Shown here piece by piece: positions 7,150 through 13,291 of a DNA stretch of 16,047 bases; the first letter of the stretch is position 1, and each line of letters starts with the position of its first letter. The position numbers and the translations under genes were made by a program. The notes under the pieces were generated by a model. The model did no database searches. It saw only the letters and a program-made list of their open reading frames with translations, and was not told the DNA's origin. The stretch spans positions 1-16,047 of the forward strand of contig CALRCB010000008.1 of the NCBI GenBank assembly GCA_943354455.1, given 5' to 3'. Origin of the DNA: Candidatus Staskawiczbacteria bacterium. GTDB lineage: Bacteria; Patescibacteriota; Minisyncoccia; Minisyncoccales; Staskawiczbacteraceae.

Positions 7150-7865
7150 AATTTTGCATTCGAATAAATATCTTGCACGGCATCATTTTCGTCTAGTGCT
7201 TCAAAAAGTTTTTGCGCTTTTTGGGTGGCTTTTTCGTCCAGGGTGATTTCTTCTTTGGCAAACCATCCCAATGAATAACTTTCAATTTTTAATCCTTTTT
7301 CTTCAAGGTTTTTTTTAACGCTTTCCAAGAGTTCCGGCTGGGTGAACACCTCTAGTACATTTTTATTCAAAACAATATCGTCCGCCCCCGCTTCAATAGC
7401 CAATAGTTCTAATTCTTCTTTCGGTTTACCCTCAATATTCACTATAACTAGTCCTTTTCTATCAAACATCCATCGCACCGATCCTTCGCCCGCCATTTTG
7501 CCTTCATATTGGCCTAAGATACCTTTTATTTCTCCCAAAGTCCGGTTTTTATTATCAGTGATTCCTTCAATAATCACCGCAATGCCTCCTTGGCCAAGAC
7601 CCTCAAAAGCAACTTCTTCCAGTGCTTCGCCAGCCAACTCTCCAGTACCTTTTTTAATAGCCCGTTCAATATTTTCTTTAGGCATATTAAATTCTTTGGC
7701 TTTTTCAATAACCGCTTTTAGTTGGGGGTTTTTAGTCGGGTCTCCGCCTTTTTCTTTGGCGGCGATGGTAATAACTCTTCCCATTTTAGAAAAGATTTTT
7801 CCCTTTTTGGCGTCGTTGGCATTTTTGGTGGCGGCGACGGTTTTAAAGTGACTATGTCCTGACAT
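7146..7865 (-). CDS. yebC: YebC/PmpR/TACO1-family protein
   Basis: This 239-residue cytoplasmic protein belongs to a family described both as a DNA-binding transcription regulator and, in recent work, as a factor easing ribosome stalling at proline stretches. The opening MSGHSHFKTVAATKNANDAK is a variant of the usual 'MSGHSKW..IK..K...D..K'. The segments 'NPQLKAVIEKAKEFNMPKEN' and 'RAIKKGTGE' are family signatures. Length is complete. The start lies two positions from the end of the upstream comEA-like gene (one base between), and its stop overlaps ruvC by four bases. A proline-stall role would suit the proline-rich linker of the upstream gene and the proline-rich tail of the PBP, but that link is speculative. 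Confidence 0.95.
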   Translation of the reverse strand: MSGHSHFKTVAATKNANDAKKGKIFSKMGRVITIAAKEKGGDPTKNPQLKAVIEKAKEFNMPKENIERAIKKGTGELAGEALEEVAFEGLGQGGIAVIIEGITDNKNRTLGEIKGILGQYEGKMAGEGSVRWMFDRKGLVIVNIEGKPKEELELLAIEAGADDIVLNKNVLEVFTQPELLESVKKNLEEKGLKIESYSLGWFAKEEITLDEKATQKAQKLFEALDENDAVQDIYSNAKL

Positions 7866-7866
7866 A

Positions 7867-8847
7867 TTAGTTTAAAATATCTTTTTTAACTAGTTTTAAT
7901 TTTAAGATTAAGACTATTGCGCCTAAAATAATGGCTGAAATTAAAACCACTAAAAATAATAACCACGGGTTTGATGAGGAATTTTGGGAATTTAAATTTG
8001 GTGATTGGCTAATGGCTGATAGGTATTTATTATCAGTTTTTTGGTTGTTTGGCAATGCGGTAGTTGATTTTTTAGTGGCCTTTGCAATTTTTATAATACC
8101 GGTAATGGTATTTTTTGTGCCAGGAGTTTGGGTAGTACTCCACTGCCATTCGCCTGCCGTTTTATTATACGATTGATTGGAGGGAGCTTTGGTAAAAGAA
8201 ATTGAATCGGTAATTTTCCCATCAGGCCATAACAAGTTTAATCCATCTTCGTCGTTGTTGAGAATAATATTTGTCTGTGGTCTTTTTAAAACTAAATACC
8301 CATTACTGGCGATAATGGTATTTTGCAAAAAAACATAAGTTTTAGAAGTTCCTTGAATATCTTGCAGTTTCCAGCCAGAAATATCAATATTGGTTGCGCC
8401 GGCATTATAAATCTCAACATATTCATTCTCTTCATCAGATCCTTCCGGGGCTGGCAAAACTTCATTGATAATAATTCCAGTGGAATATACTATTTGGGGT
8501 AATAGTACTGGTGCTGGCTCTGGTTTGGCTTGAACTATGGGCGCCGGAGTTTCGGGTTTTGAATTGGGCGCGGGTGCCACTTGCCCATTTTGAACATAGG
8601 CCAATCCCTGGTCTTTGATTTTTTGCAGGGTTTTTTCTCCAATACCATTTACTCTTAGTAAATCATCAACAGATGTAAATGGTCGGGCATCAATAATTCT
8701 TTGGGCGATGGCTGGCCCCACAGAAGTTATTTGATCCAATTCGCTCAAAGATGCGCTATTTATATCAATAGTACCCACGGCCAAAACCGAAAAACCGCCA
8801 ACCATCAGGCATAATAATAACGTTGAAAAAAGAGAAACTCTTTTCAT
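7867..8847 (-). CDS. Exported ComEA-type helix-hairpin-helix protein with lamin-tail domain
   Basis: Taken from the ATG at 8847, the protein has 326 residues. Residues 1-25 form a signal or anchor sequence (MKRVSLFSTLLLCLMVGGFS). A ComEA-like HhH DNA-binding domain covers about 27-85 ('IDINSASLSELDQI', 'GPAIAQRIIDARPF', 'VNGIGEKTLQKIK'). A Pro/Ala linker spans 90-118. A lamin-tail domain covers about 123-245 ('IIINEVLPAPEGSDEENEY', 'VEIYNAG', 'ISGWKLQD'). A C-terminal membrane segment spans about 295-318, followed by lysines. ComEA binds incoming DNA during competence, so DNA capture at the cell surface is the likely role. The frame opens 12 codons earlier at 8883, but a TATAAT placed directly before 8847 makes the shorter start more likely. 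It heads the cluster with yebC and ruvC. Confidence 0.88.
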   Translation of the reverse strand: MKRVSLFSTLLLCLMVGGFSVLAVGTIDINSASLSELDQITSVGPAIAQRIIDARPFTSVDDLLRVNGIGEKTLQKIKDQGLAYVQNGQVAPAPNSKPETPAPIVQAKPEPAPVLLPQIVYSTGIIINEVLPAPEGSDEENEYVEIYNAGATNIDISGWKLQDIQGTSKTYVFLQNTIIASNGYLVLKRPQTNIILNNDEDGLNLLWPDGKITDSISFTKAPSNQSYNKTAGEWQWSTTQTPGTKNTITGIIKIAKATKKSTTALPNNQKTDNKYLSAISQSPNLNSQNSSSNPWLLFLVVLISAIILGAIVLILKLKLVKKDILN

Positions 8848-8853
8848 TACATC

Positions 8854-8883
8854 ATTATATAATATTCGCGTGTAAATCACCAA
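8854..8883 (-). promoter_or_regulatory. Promoter of the comEA-like gene, predicted leaderless transcript
   Basis: On the minus strand TTGGTG (8883-8878) is followed after 18 bases by TATAAT (8859-8854), then six bases, then the ATG at 8847. Initiation at the normal distance from the -10 would fall on the A of that ATG. The upstream alternative start at 8883 lies inside the promoter and is therefore unlikely. Confidence 0.6.
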
Positions 8884-8909
8884 AGTTTTTTAGTGGTTTT
8901 TATTCTGCT

Positions 8910-8918
8910 TGATATAAT
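8910..8918 (+). promoter_or_regulatory. Extended -10 promoter for the exported cysteine protein
   Basis: TGATATAAT is a perfect extended -10 (TGnTATAAT) with TATAAT at 8913-8918. No good -35 is present at 17 bp upstream. Transcription would start near 8925, about 22 bases before the ATG at 8947. The identical nonamer precedes the FIST gene. Confidence 0.65.
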
Positions 8919-8946
8919 ATTATTAATTTTTAGAAAATAGAAACAT

Positions 8947-9396
8947 ATGAAAAAGTCTTTTTCTCGGTTGCATATTTTAGGAGGAGTGCTTTTAATTTCA
9001 GGTTTAGTATTTACATTGCAATTAAGTAATTTGCCACAGAATTTATCGGCTGCTCTAAGTAATCCAAGTGTAAAACCACTACAAGTCACTCCTATGCCAA
9101 CAGCAACTACTTCCTCTTCGGAAACTACAACCCCAGGATTAAAAAAATTCATAAACCAAGTTCTTACGAGTACGAAAGATTTCAGTGCATGTAGGTGCAC
9201 TAGCTCAGAGTCATTAACGAGATGGCCGGTGCCTGCCGTATATACTGATATATTTGGATCTACTAATACTAACTGTGCCGGATTGAATGGAACGAAATGG
9301 ACAGGATATGCAAAAGATAAGGATGGTTATCGAACCGTGAAAACTAAGGGGACACTGAGTGGATGCGTAGGAGTTAGTGTATCAATAGATTTATAA
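8947..9396 (+). CDS. Exported protein of unknown function with four cysteines
   Basis: This 149-residue protein has a basic start (MKKSFSRLH) and a hydrophobic segment at about 9-26. A possible signal peptidase site follows 'NLSAA' near residue 36. A Thr/Ser/Pro-rich linker runs from about 40 to 63. The C-terminal half holds four cysteines (82, 84, 110, 140) that could form two disulfides, several aromatic and glycine residues, and 'SGCVGVSVSIDL' at the end. I recognise no family. It stands alone with its own extended -10 promoter and a strong terminator immediately downstream, so it looks like a monocistronic secreted or surface-anchored protein. The Cys-X-Cys motif could alternatively bind metal. 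Confidence 0.75.
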   Translation: MKKSFSRLHILGGVLLISGLVFTLQLSNLPQNLSAALSNPSVKPLQVTPMPTATTSSSETTTPGLKKFINQVLTSTKDFSACRCTSSESLTRWPVPAVYTDIFGSTNTNCAGLNGTKWTGYAKDKDGYRTVKTKGTLSGCVGVSVSIDL

Positions 9397-9420
9397 AAAA
9401 CAACTCGAAAAATATGAGTC

Positions 9421-9458
9421 AAAAAAACCGCCCCGATTATATATCGGGGCGGTTTTTT
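9421..9458. terminator. Strong bidirectional intrinsic terminator
   Basis: A perfect 11-bp GC-rich stem, ACCGCCCCGAT (9427-9437) with ATCGGGGCGGT (9443-9453), closes a TATAT loop. It has seven A's on the left and six T's on the right. It ends the exported protein gene on the plus strand and, from the other side, the response regulator gene whose stop is at 9460-9462. Confidence 0.95.
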
Positions 9459-9459
9459 G

Positions 9460-9828
9460 TTATTTTAAAATGTTTTTAATTTTTTCTAATACTTCCTCGG
9501 AAGTGAAATTAATTTTTATAAAATAATCAACGGCCCCTAATTTCAATGCTTTTTCTATGTCGTTTTTTTGGGAAAGATTAGAAAGCATTACGACGGGCAT
9601 TCTTGAAAGCGAGGCGTCATTTTTAATTTTTTCTAAAACTTCAAATCCGTCAATTCCCGGAAGCACAATATCCAATAACACCAAGTCGGGCCTTTGTTCT
9701 TGGGCGGCTTTTAATCCACTAATGCCATCAGTTGATTGAATAATTTCATACCCCCCTATGGTAAGCCTTTTAGTTATTAGTTCCCGCAACATGTCTTCAT
9801 CTTCTATGAGTAATATTTTTTTAGGCAT
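9460..9828 (-). CDS. Single-domain response regulator (CheY-like receiver)
   Basis: Starting at the ATG at 9828, this 122-residue protein is a bare receiver domain with no output domain. It has the acidic pocket (Glu9, Asp10), the phospho-acceptor Asp53 in 'LVLLDIVLPG', Ser83 in 'VMLSN' and the conserved Lys105 in 'DYFIKINF'. The usual proline after that lysine is replaced ('KIN' rather than 'KPF'). The frame extends 11 codons upstream to 9861, but that ATG lies in the stem of a strong hairpin and the extra residues are not receiver-like. The gene diverges from the FIST/histidine-kinase pair, the likely phosphodonor. With no DNA-binding domain it probably acts through protein contacts or within a phosphorelay. 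Confidence 0.92.
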   Translation of the reverse strand: MPKKILLIEDEDMLRELITKRLTIGGYEIIQSTDGISGLKAAQEQRPDLVLLDIVLPGIDGFEVLEKIKNDASLSRMPVVMLSNLSQKNDIEKALKLGAVDYFIKINFTSEEVLEKIKNILK

Positions 9829-9845
9829 AGTGGTATCAGGGAGTA

Positions 9846-9920
9846 GGGTCGCTTCGCTCATTCAAAACCCACGGTTTTGAATGATTTCCTTCGCGGGGAA
9901 ACTGAATGTTCCCCCGACCC
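9846..9920 (-). ncRNA. Structured three-way-junction element in the response regulator leader
   Basis: On the minus strand GGGTCG (9920-9915) can pair with CGACCC (9851-9846) and encloses two hairpins. The first is GGGGAA with TTCCCC (9914-9909 / 9900-9895). The second is a perfect 12-bp stem with a 3-base loop (9884-9873 / 9869-9858). A weak -10-like TACAAT at 9953-9948 would start a transcript near 9941, placing the element in a leader of about 113 bases ahead of the ATG at 9828. Because the helices are palindromic it could instead be a REP-like DNA repeat or a divergent-promoter insulator. The pairing is directly visible; the regulatory role is inferred. Confidence 0.5.
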
Positions 9921-9971
9921 CCTTCCAGATTTAATAATATTGGACTCATTGTACCCTATTTAAATTAAAAA

Positions 9972-9980
9972 TGATATAAT
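9972..9980 (+). promoter_or_regulatory. Extended -10 promoter of the FIST/histidine-kinase operon
   Basis: TGATATAAT with TATAAT at 9975-9980 gives an extended -10. The region 17 bp upstream (TACCCT) is not a recognisable -35. Transcription would start near 9987, leaving about 15 bases before the ATG at 10002, with no Shine-Dalgarno. Confidence 0.65.
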
Positions 9981-10001
9981 TAAAAAAATAAATAATCAAT
10001 T

Positions 10002-11147
10002 ATGAAAATTGAACAAAAACTTTGGACAAAAGAAACAGGTTGGCATGATTTATCCGGTGAAAGATTATCGCAAAAACCACAATTAGTTTTAGTGTTTGGT
10101 GCGCGGAATTTAATGGAAGACCAACAATATTTTGACCAAATTAAATCTTTTTATCCAGAAAGCCATATTATTGAATGCTCCACGGCTGGAGAAATTTTAG
10201 ATATTCAAGTGAGAGATAACTCAATTTCTCTTACGGCAATATTTTTTGAAAAAACTGAAGTTAAATTTACGCAAACAGACATTACTAATGTTAGAGATAG
10301 CTTGGAAGCAGGAAAAAGATTAGCCAGAGAATTACCGCAAGAAGGATTAGTTCATGCAGTGGTATTCTCTGACGGTTTGCAAGTAAATGGCACGGATTTG
10401 GTTTTGGGCTTAAATGATAATTTGCCGCCGTTGGTATCGGTGACCGGTGGATTGGTTGGAGATGGCCCTGATTTTAAAAAAACCGTAGTTGGACTTGATT
10501 CTGTTGCAGTGAGTTCAAAAATAGTTCTTATGGGATTTTATGGAAAAAATATTAAAATCGGCTATGGGTCGTTTGGTGGGTGGGATACCTTTGGTATTGA
10601 GCGATTAATTACCAAATCAAAAGGAAATGTATTATATGAATTAGATGGCAAGCCGGCACTTCAGCTTTACAAAGATTATCTTGGCGATAAAGCAAAAGAT
10701 CTGCCAAGCGCCGGACTACTTTTCCCACTAAGACTTCGTATAAATGAAGATAAAAATACCGAAGTGGTAAGAACCATTTTGGGGGTCAGCGAACAAGATC
10801 AAAGCATAACCTTTGCCGGAGATATGCCCGAAGGAGCCCAGGTAGCACTAATGAAAGCTAATTTTGAACGCATTATTGATGGTGCTTCGGTGGCTGGGAA
10901 TATGAGCGTTGAGTTGCTAGGATCGGTGAAGCCGGAATTTGCCTTGCTGGTAAGTTGTATTGGTAGAAAATTAGTACTTAAAGAGCGGGTTGAAGAAGAA
11001 GTGGAAGCGGTTTCTGGTGTTTTAGGTAAAAAAGTCACTATGGCTGGGTTTTATTCTTATGGAGAACTATGTCCCAACACTCCAACAGAAAAACAATGCC
11101 GACTACATAATCAAACCATGACCATTACCACATTTCGTGAAGAATAA
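10002..11147 (+). CDS. FIST-domain sensor protein
   Basis: This 381-residue soluble protein has the FIST N-terminal domain over about residues 25-225 ('LVLVFGARNLM', 'ESHIIECSTAGEIL', 'ALVFSDG'-like 'AVVFSDGLQVNGTDLVLGLN', 'VTGGLVGDGPDF'). The FIST_C domain covers about 225-370 ('YELDGKPALQLYKDYLG', 'FALLVSCIGRKLVL', 'TMAGFYSYGELCP'). FIST proteins are proposed sensors of small ligands such as amino acids. No membrane segment or signal peptide is visible, so it is cytoplasmic. Three bases separate it from the downstream histidine kinase, so it likely acts as the kinase's separate sensory subunit. The C-terminal CxR region is typical of the family. The ligand cannot be read from the sequence. 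Confidence 0.9.
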   Translation: MKIEQKLWTKETGWHDLSGERLSQKPQLVLVFGARNLMEDQQYFDQIKSFYPESHIIECSTAGEILDIQVRDNSISLTAIFFEKTEVKFTQTDITNVRDSLEAGKRLARELPQEGLVHAVVFSDGLQVNGTDLVLGLNDNLPPLVSVTGGLVGDGPDFKKTVVGLDSVAVSSKIVLMGFYGKNIKIGYGSFGGWDTFGIERLITKSKGNVLYELDGKPALQLYKDYLGDKAKDLPSAGLLFPLRLRINEDKNTEVVRTILGVSEQDQSITFAGDMPEGAQVALMKANFERIIDGASVAGNMSVELLGSVKPEFALLVSCIGRKLVLKERVEEEVEAVSGVLGKKVTMAGFYSYGELCPNTPTEKQCRLHNQTMTITTFREE

Positions 11148-11150
11148 ATT

Positions 11151-12125
11151 ATGCATAGAATACTGCAACGTCAAATTAAAAAATATTTAGGCGACATAAA
11201 TCCCATTCCACCGGAATGGATACCGTTTTTGGATGCTATTTCTAATACCTATTTTGATTTTGATGAAGACTATGAATTATTAGGCCGGTCTTTGGAATTA
11301 AGTTCAAAAGAGTTTTCTGATAATAATAAACTTTTACTGAAAGCAAAATATGGTGTGGAAAAAACGGTTCAAGAGCGTACCGTTGAGTTGGAAAATATTA
11401 AAAAAGTATTGGAAAATAAAAATAAATCCTTGGAAGATGCCCTTAATGCCAATAATGATTTTATCAGGATTGCCAATCACCAACTGAACACCCCTCTTTC
11501 AATTATGAAAAATGCTTATGCGATGGTTTCTGACGGGTCATTGACTCCAAAGCAGGGTTTGGAGTATTGGGGTGGCGGGCTTAAAAAAATGATTTTGGTG
11601 GTGGAAGATTTTTGGAATGTGCTTGAAATAAATAGCACGATAAAATATGATATTAAAAAAAATAATATTGAATCGGTAATAAAAGAGGCGGTCAAAGAAA
11701 ATAAAGATGTGATTGTTGTCAATAAAAAAAGCATAAAAGTTGTTATTAAAAAACCGGATTTTATTATTCCTCCAGTTTTGTGCGACATAAAAAAAATAAA
11801 TAACGCGGTATCTAATTTATTGGATAACGCGGTTTTTTACACGAAAAAAGGAACCGTCACTATTTTTTATGAATTGATTGGCAGTAAATTTGTTAAGGTA
11901 AATATTAAAGATACTGGTGTGGGTTTTTCAAAAGCTGATAAAGAAAAAATCAGCCAAAAATTTTACCGGTCAAAAAATGCTTTACTTTCTCACCCAGATG
12001 GCTCGGGTTTGGGGTTATATATTGTGAAAAATATTATTGAAAATAACGGCGGCAAACTATTTTATGAAAGCGATGGCGAAGGAAAAGGGGCAACCTTCGG
12101 TTTTACCCTGCCGGTTTTTAAATAA
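11151..12125 (+). CDS. Soluble sensor histidine kinase paired with the FIST protein
   Basis: This 324-residue kinase lacks membrane segments. The N-terminal region (1-50, 'IPPEWIPFLDAISNTYFDFD') resembles the leader seen in FIST-associated kinases. A coiled coil spans about 50-105. Phospho-acceptor His110 lies in 'ANHQLNTPLSIMKNA', a variant H-box (HQLNTPL rather than HELRTPL). The ATPase domain has the N-box 'NAVSNLLDNAVFYT' (218-231), G1 DTGVGF (254-259), 'FYRSKNA' (271-277) and G2 GSGLGL (284-289), so it should be active. There is no PAS or GAF domain, so input probably comes from the FIST protein encoded three bases upstream and output goes to the divergent receiver. Its 3' end overlaps the convergent ruvB by eight bases. 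Confidence 0.93.
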   Translation: MHRILQRQIKKYLGDINPIPPEWIPFLDAISNTYFDFDEDYELLGRSLELSSKEFSDNNKLLLKAKYGVEKTVQERTVELENIKKVLENKNKSLEDALNANNDFIRIANHQLNTPLSIMKNAYAMVSDGSLTPKQGLEYWGGGLKKMILVVEDFWNVLEINSTIKYDIKKNNIESVIKEAVKENKDVIVVNKKSIKVVIKKPDFIIPPVLCDIKKINNAVSNLLDNAVFYTKKGTVTIFYELIGSKFVKVNIKDTGVGFSKADKEKISQKFYRSKNALLSHPDGSGLGLYIVKNIIENNGGKLFYESDGEGKGATFGFTLPVFK

Positions 12126-13116
12126 AGGTGTTGGTTTTGGTGTATTTGATTCCCAAATGTTCGTACGCCAATTTTGAGGCCACTCGACCTCGTGGAGTTC
12201 TTTCAATAAATCCCATTTGCATCAAATAAGGTTCGTATAAATCCAAAATTGTATCTTCTTCTTCAAGGGCCGCGGCTGCTAACGATTGCAAGCCAACCGG
12301 CCCACCATCAAACTTTTCAATTAACGCCAATAAAATTTTAATGTCTCCCGGTTCAAGTCCTTGGTGGTCAACTTCTAGTGAGTCTAAGGCTAGTTTTGCA
12401 ATTTCTGAGGTGACAATACCATGATTTTTTACTTGGGCAAAATCGCGTACTCGTTTTAATAGGCGATTGGCGACGCGGGGAGTAAAGCGTGAGCGTTTGG
12501 CAATAATTTTTATGGCTTCCGGCTCAATTTGTATTTGCAAAAGTCTTGCAGACCGCTCGACGATTTTTTCAATGTCTTCGGGTTTGTAAAAGTTAAGCTG
12601 AAAAGTGCCACCAAAACGGTTTCGCAGAGGAGTTGATAATAGTCCCGGCCGGGTGGTGGCGCCAATTAAGGTAAAACGAGGCAATTTTAATTCCATAGTG
12701 CGAGCCATGGGCCCTTTGCCCAAAATTAAATTTAATTTATAGTCTTCCATGGCCGGGTAAATGTATTCTTCAATGGATTTATGCATCCGATGGATTTCGT
12801 CTAAAAAAAGAACGTCACCTTCTTGCAGGTTAGTTAAAATGGCCGCCAAATCTCCCGCCCGTTCAATGGCCGGCCCGGAAGTGATTCTGATTTTTTTGCC
12901 CATTTCTAACGCAACCAGTTGCGCCAAGGTGGTTTTACCTAGTCCCGAATTACCATAGAGTAGTAAATGGTCAGGTGACTGGCCACGCTGTTTTGCCGCA
13001 TCAATAATTACCTTGATATTTTCCTTGATTTTTTCTTGGCCCACATAATCAGCCCAATTTTTGGGCCTTAAGGAAGAATCAAGGATTTCATCTTCAGGCG
13101 GTAAATTACTTGACAT
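12118..13116 (-). CDS. ruvB: Holliday junction branch migration ATPase RuvB
   Basis: This 332-residue AAA+ motor drives branch migration with RuvA. Walker A is GNSGLGKTT (55-63; the usual second residue proline is asparagine-serine here). Walker B is LFLDEIHR (103-110), sensor 1 'IGATTRPGLL' is at about 151-160, and 'STPLRNRFG' carries the arginine finger. Sensor 2 is in 'TPRVANRLLKRVRDFAQ'. The C-terminal winged helix contains 'IEKFDGGPVGLQSLAAA', 'EPYLMQMGFIERTPRGR' and a short tail. Length is normal. It converges with the histidine kinase, overlapping by eight bases with no terminator between. The start codon is overlapped by the -35 box of the divergent RNA gene, so the two may interfere. 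Confidence 0.98.
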   Translation of the reverse strand: MSSNLPPEDEILDSSLRPKNWADYVGQEKIKENIKVIIDAAKQRGQSPDHLLLYGNSGLGKTTLAQLVALEMGKKIRITSGPAIERAGDLAAILTNLQEGDVLFLDEIHRMHKSIEEYIYPAMEDYKLNLILGKGPMARTMELKLPRFTLIGATTRPGLLSTPLRNRFGGTFQLNFYKPEDIEKIVERSARLLQIQIEPEAIKIIAKRSRFTPRVANRLLKRVRDFAQVKNHGIVTSEIAKLALDSLEVDHQGLEPGDIKILLALIEKFDGGPVGLQSLAAAALEEEDTILDLYEPYLMQMGFIERTPRGRVASKLAYEHLGIKYTKTNTFI

Positions 13117-13138
13117 AGATTTATGGTTATGCTATGAT
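13110..13138 (+). promoter_or_regulatory. Sigma70-type promoter of the ruvB-adjacent RNA gene
   Basis: A perfect TTGACA (13110-13115) is followed after exactly 17 bases by TATGAT (13133-13138), one base from consensus. Transcription would begin near 13145. The -35 overlaps the first codons of the divergent ruvB. No protein gene lies downstream on this strand before the terminator. Confidence 0.8.
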
Positions 13139-13144
13139 AAGATT

Positions 13145-13289
13145 ATTGACTAAAAACAGCTCTGGAGTTGGAGGTTTAATATGGGCCTGTCTTAGAATGG
13201 ATAGCTTTGCTCCGGCTCAGCTATTCCCTAAACAAGCCTTTACTTGTATCCCAGATACAATGACGCCTCCAACTCCAGAGCTGTTTTTT
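13145..13289 (+). ncRNA. Probable structured small RNA of about 145 bases with built-in terminator
   Basis: The RNA is delimited by a near-consensus promoter on the left and by a stem plus six T's (13284-13289) on the right. Its ends form a perfect 23-bp helix (13152-13174 with 13266-13288) whose core is CAGCTCTGGAGTTGGAGG. Inside is an irregular arm built from 13184-13206 and 13219-13238: GGC/GCC, TGT/ACA, TTAG/CTAA, GGA/TCC and TAGCT/AGCTA, with loop 13207-13218. A second perfect hairpin, TTGTATC/GATACAA (13244-13250 / 13254-13260), lies on the 3' side of the junction. Together they make a three-way junction that is richer in G and C than its surroundings. A closing stem, an open centre with a small 3' hairpin and an irregular apical arm recall 6S RNA, but no 6S sequence motif is confirmed. 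It does not resemble SRP RNA, tmRNA or RNase P RNA. Confidence 0.72.
13266..13289 (+). terminator. Intrinsic terminator formed by the 3' strand of the small RNA's closing helix
   Basis: The GC-rich 3' strand CCTCCAACTCCAGAGCTG pairs with the RNA's own 5' end and is followed directly by six T's. It stops two bases short of the convergent pilB-like stop codon. On the minus strand the same palindrome ends in five T's (complement of 13152-13156) and may also slow pilB-like transcription. Confidence 0.7.
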
Positions 13290-13291
13290 AT

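Noticed and set aside
7342..7851. 169-codon plus-strand open frame
   Set aside because: It is antisense to yebC, whose motifs are unmistakable; the frame is Ser/Pro-rich in the way complementary-strand shadows usually are.
8877..9200. 107-codon minus-strand frame opposite the exported protein
   Set aside because: No promoter, no recognisable motif, and it overlaps the plus-strand gene that has a signal sequence, promoter and terminator.
9829..9861. N-terminal extension of the response regulator (start at 9861)
   Set aside because: The start codon is inside a 12-bp hairpin stem and the 11 residues are not part of a receiver; the internal ATG at 9828 begins directly with the canonical first strand.
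13152..13288. MITE or integron attC-like site suggested by the long inverted repeat
   Set aside because: No target-site duplication, no transposase or integrase, no attC R-box signature, and a promoter plus U-run terminator bracket the element, which fits an RNA gene better. Multiple genomic copies would reopen this.
13145..13289. SRP RNA, tmRNA or RNase P RNA
   Set aside because: The SRP domain IV GGAAG loop, the tmRNA tRNA-like ends and the RNase P conserved regions are not seen, and the element is short.
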